From NCBI RefSeq assembly GCF_001718415.1, contig NZ_CP013378.1, positions 1,426,001 through 1,490,000 on the forward strand: a stretch of DNA of 64,000 bases. The letters run 5' to 3'. The translations under genes were made by a program, and so were the position numbers. The stretch is from Burkholderia pseudomultivorans. Its GTDB lineage: Bacteria; Pseudomonadota; Gammaproteobacteria; Burkholderiales; Burkholderiaceae. Of the stretch, positions 63,023 through 64,000 are shown piece by piece (position 1 is the first letter of the stretch; every line of letters begins with the position of its first letter). The notes beneath the pieces are model-generated. The model was not told the DNA's origin and did no database searches. It saw only the letters and a list, made by a program, of their open reading frames with translations.

Positions 63023-63888
63023 CAAGCCCGCAGGCCAAGCGCGAAGCGGTCCGGATATTGATGACCGAACGTGCCATGGGTGTTACCCGGGCCTGCGGGC
63101 TGGTAGGGATTTCGCGCTCGCTGTTCCACTACGAATCACGCCGCCGAGTTGATGACGAAGCGCTGACTGGCCGGATGATGGCCATCGCCGCGCAGAAGCG
63201 CCGCTACGGCTATCGCCGGATTCACGTGCTGTTGCAGCGGGATGGCTGCTTCGCCAACCACAAGCGCATCTGGCGCCTGTACAGCAAGGCGGGGCTGAGC
63301 GTGCGCAAGCGGCGACGCAAGCGTATTGCGGCTGTCGAGCGCACGCCGCTGCCGTTAGCAACAGGCCCGAATCAGAGCTGGTCGATGGACTTCGTTTCTG
63401 ACGGGCTGGCCTATGGTCGGCGGTTTCGATGCCTGAACGTGGTCGACGACTACACGCGCGAGTGCTTGGCCATCGAGGTCGATACTTCGCTGCCGGGCCT
63501 ACGAGTGCAGCAAGTGCTCGAGCGGCTCAAGGAGATGCGAGGCTTACCCGCATCCATCACGGTCGACAACGGGCCGGAGTTCGCTGGTAAGGTGCTGGAT
63601 GCATGGGCCTACGAAGCCGGTGTCACGCTGTCGTTCATTCGGCCTGGCAAGCCGGTGGAGAATGCCTATATCGAGAGCTTCAACGGGCGGTTCCGCGATG
63701 AATGCCTGAACGAGCACTGGTTCGTCTCAATGCGCCACGCCAAGCGGCTGATTGAGGAATGGCGTATCGAGTACAACACCGAGCGGCCTCATAGTTCACT
63801 CGGCTATCTGACGCCGGTGCAGTTCGCGCGGGCGCACGATGCAAAGCAGCAGTTTTTAACCTCGGACTCTAACTGCGGTTCGGACTAA
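63016..63888 (+). CDS. IS3-family transposase OrfB (DDE integrase domain)
   Basis: The frame is -1 relative to OrfA and has no own start near its beginning; the first ATG is at 63061. Expression as an OrfAB fusion by -1 frameshifting at AAAG (63016-63019) is likely. The protein has an HTH_21 region and the rve core with the DDE residues in WSMDFVSDG, ITVDNGPEF and VENAYIESFNGRFRDECL. The C-terminus is complete. Confidence 0.93.
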   Translation, partial: KVASPQAKREAVRILMTERAMGVTRACGLVGISRSLFHYESRRRVDDEALTGRMMAIAAQKRRYGYRRIHVLLQRDGCFANHKRIWRLYSKAGLSVRKRRRKRIAAVERTPLPLATGPNQSWSMDFVSDGLAYGRRFRCLNVVDDYTRECLAIEVDTSLPGLRVQQVLERLKEMRGLPASITVDNGPEFAGKVLDAWAYEAGVTLSFIRPGKPVENAYIESFNGRFRDECLNEHWFVSMRHAKRLIEEWRIEYNTERPHSSLGYLTPVQFARAHDAKQQFLTSDSNCGSD

Positions 63889-63908
63889 AACCGGGGGCAG
63901 GTCAGGTC

Positions 63909-64000
63909 GACTTCAACGGGGCTGTACGGGATTGCTCGAAGCGAAGCGCTCATCCGACGGAGGCCGCGACAGTACGCTTCATATTTGACTTCGTGTCGGT
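63909..64000. other. Sequence beyond the insertion element
   Basis: Only 92 bases remain before the window ends. No gene or motif is recognised. Confidence 0.5.

Larger units (their letters stand above)
62701..63904 (+). mobile_element. IS3-family insertion sequence, IS407 group, intact
   Basis: The 1204-bp element has imperfect terminal inverted repeats: left end TGACCTGCTCCCCGCGTTTA and right end whose reverse complement is TGACCTGCCCCCGGTTTTAG. It is flanked by the 4-bp direct repeat GGTC at 62697-62700 and 63905-63908, the duplication length expected for the IS407 group. Both transposase frames are open. The clean ends and undamaged genes indicate a fairly recent insertion. Confidence 0.95.

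Overview
The window looks like part of a Burkholderia genome, most likely the Burkholderia cepacia complex. The evidence is very high GC with GC-rich third positions, a beta-proteobacterial 16S-tRNA-Ile-tRNA-Ala-23S-5S operon, an IS407-type insertion sequence, and a gene style (PXPV secreted protein, paired RND efflux operons, aromatic catabolism) typical of that genus. The species call is inference; no database was searched.

Layout. 1-5660: acyl-CoA metabolism (partial acyl-CoA ligase, thiolase, FAD oxidoreductase, TetR regulator with a long palindromic operator, acyl-CoA dehydrogenase). 5710-15301: a tripartite RND efflux operon flanked by two paralogous OmpR-type response regulators, only one of which has a histidine kinase beside it. 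15302-16143: gene-poor, ending in a decayed IS256-type transposase. 16144-21152: LysR-SDR-MFS-split transketolase cluster of unknown substrate. 21408-22879: dehalogenase-like hydrolase divergent from a MerR regulator, with a 19-bp-spacer promoter between them. 23005-32833: MdtABC-type efflux operon plus a PXPV secreted protein. 33176-35205: GlxA-type AraC regulator divergent from a cyanamide-hydratase-like HD protein, then a catalase relic. 35932-37832: Xre/RES toxin-antitoxin pair and a tyrosine recombinase lacking its catalytic residues.

38178-47544 is the strongest functional unit: a hydroquinone/hydroxyquinol degradation cluster. It holds an MFS transporter, a LysR regulator, two-subunit hydroquinone 1,2-dioxygenase (HapCD/PnpCD type), a semialdehyde dehydrogenase, maleylacetate reductase, hydroxyquinol 1,2-dioxygenase, a YciI-like protein, a Rieske ferredoxin and a porin. 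The same 16-bp LysR-type box occurs, in opposite orientations, upstream of the transporter and upstream of hapC. The enzymes would turn hydroquinone and hydroxyquinol into maleylacetate and then 3-oxoadipate.

47798-56358: secreted Gly/Ala-rich protein, lipoprotein, truncated CbrC-type gene, YhaO/YhaN-like nuclease-ATPase pair, MESH1-like hydrolase, DUF429 protein and an acidic hypothetical protein. 56685-62260: a complete rRNA operon with promoter, boxA elements, two tRNAs and terminator. 62701-63904: an intact 1204-bp IS3-family (IS407 group) element with a 4-bp target duplication, inserted about 440 bp beyond the rRNA terminator.

No CRISPR array, prophage or clearly unprecedented system was seen. 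The best leads are the shared LysR box, the MerR promoter, the TetR operator, the split-transketolase operon and the catalytically stripped recombinase.
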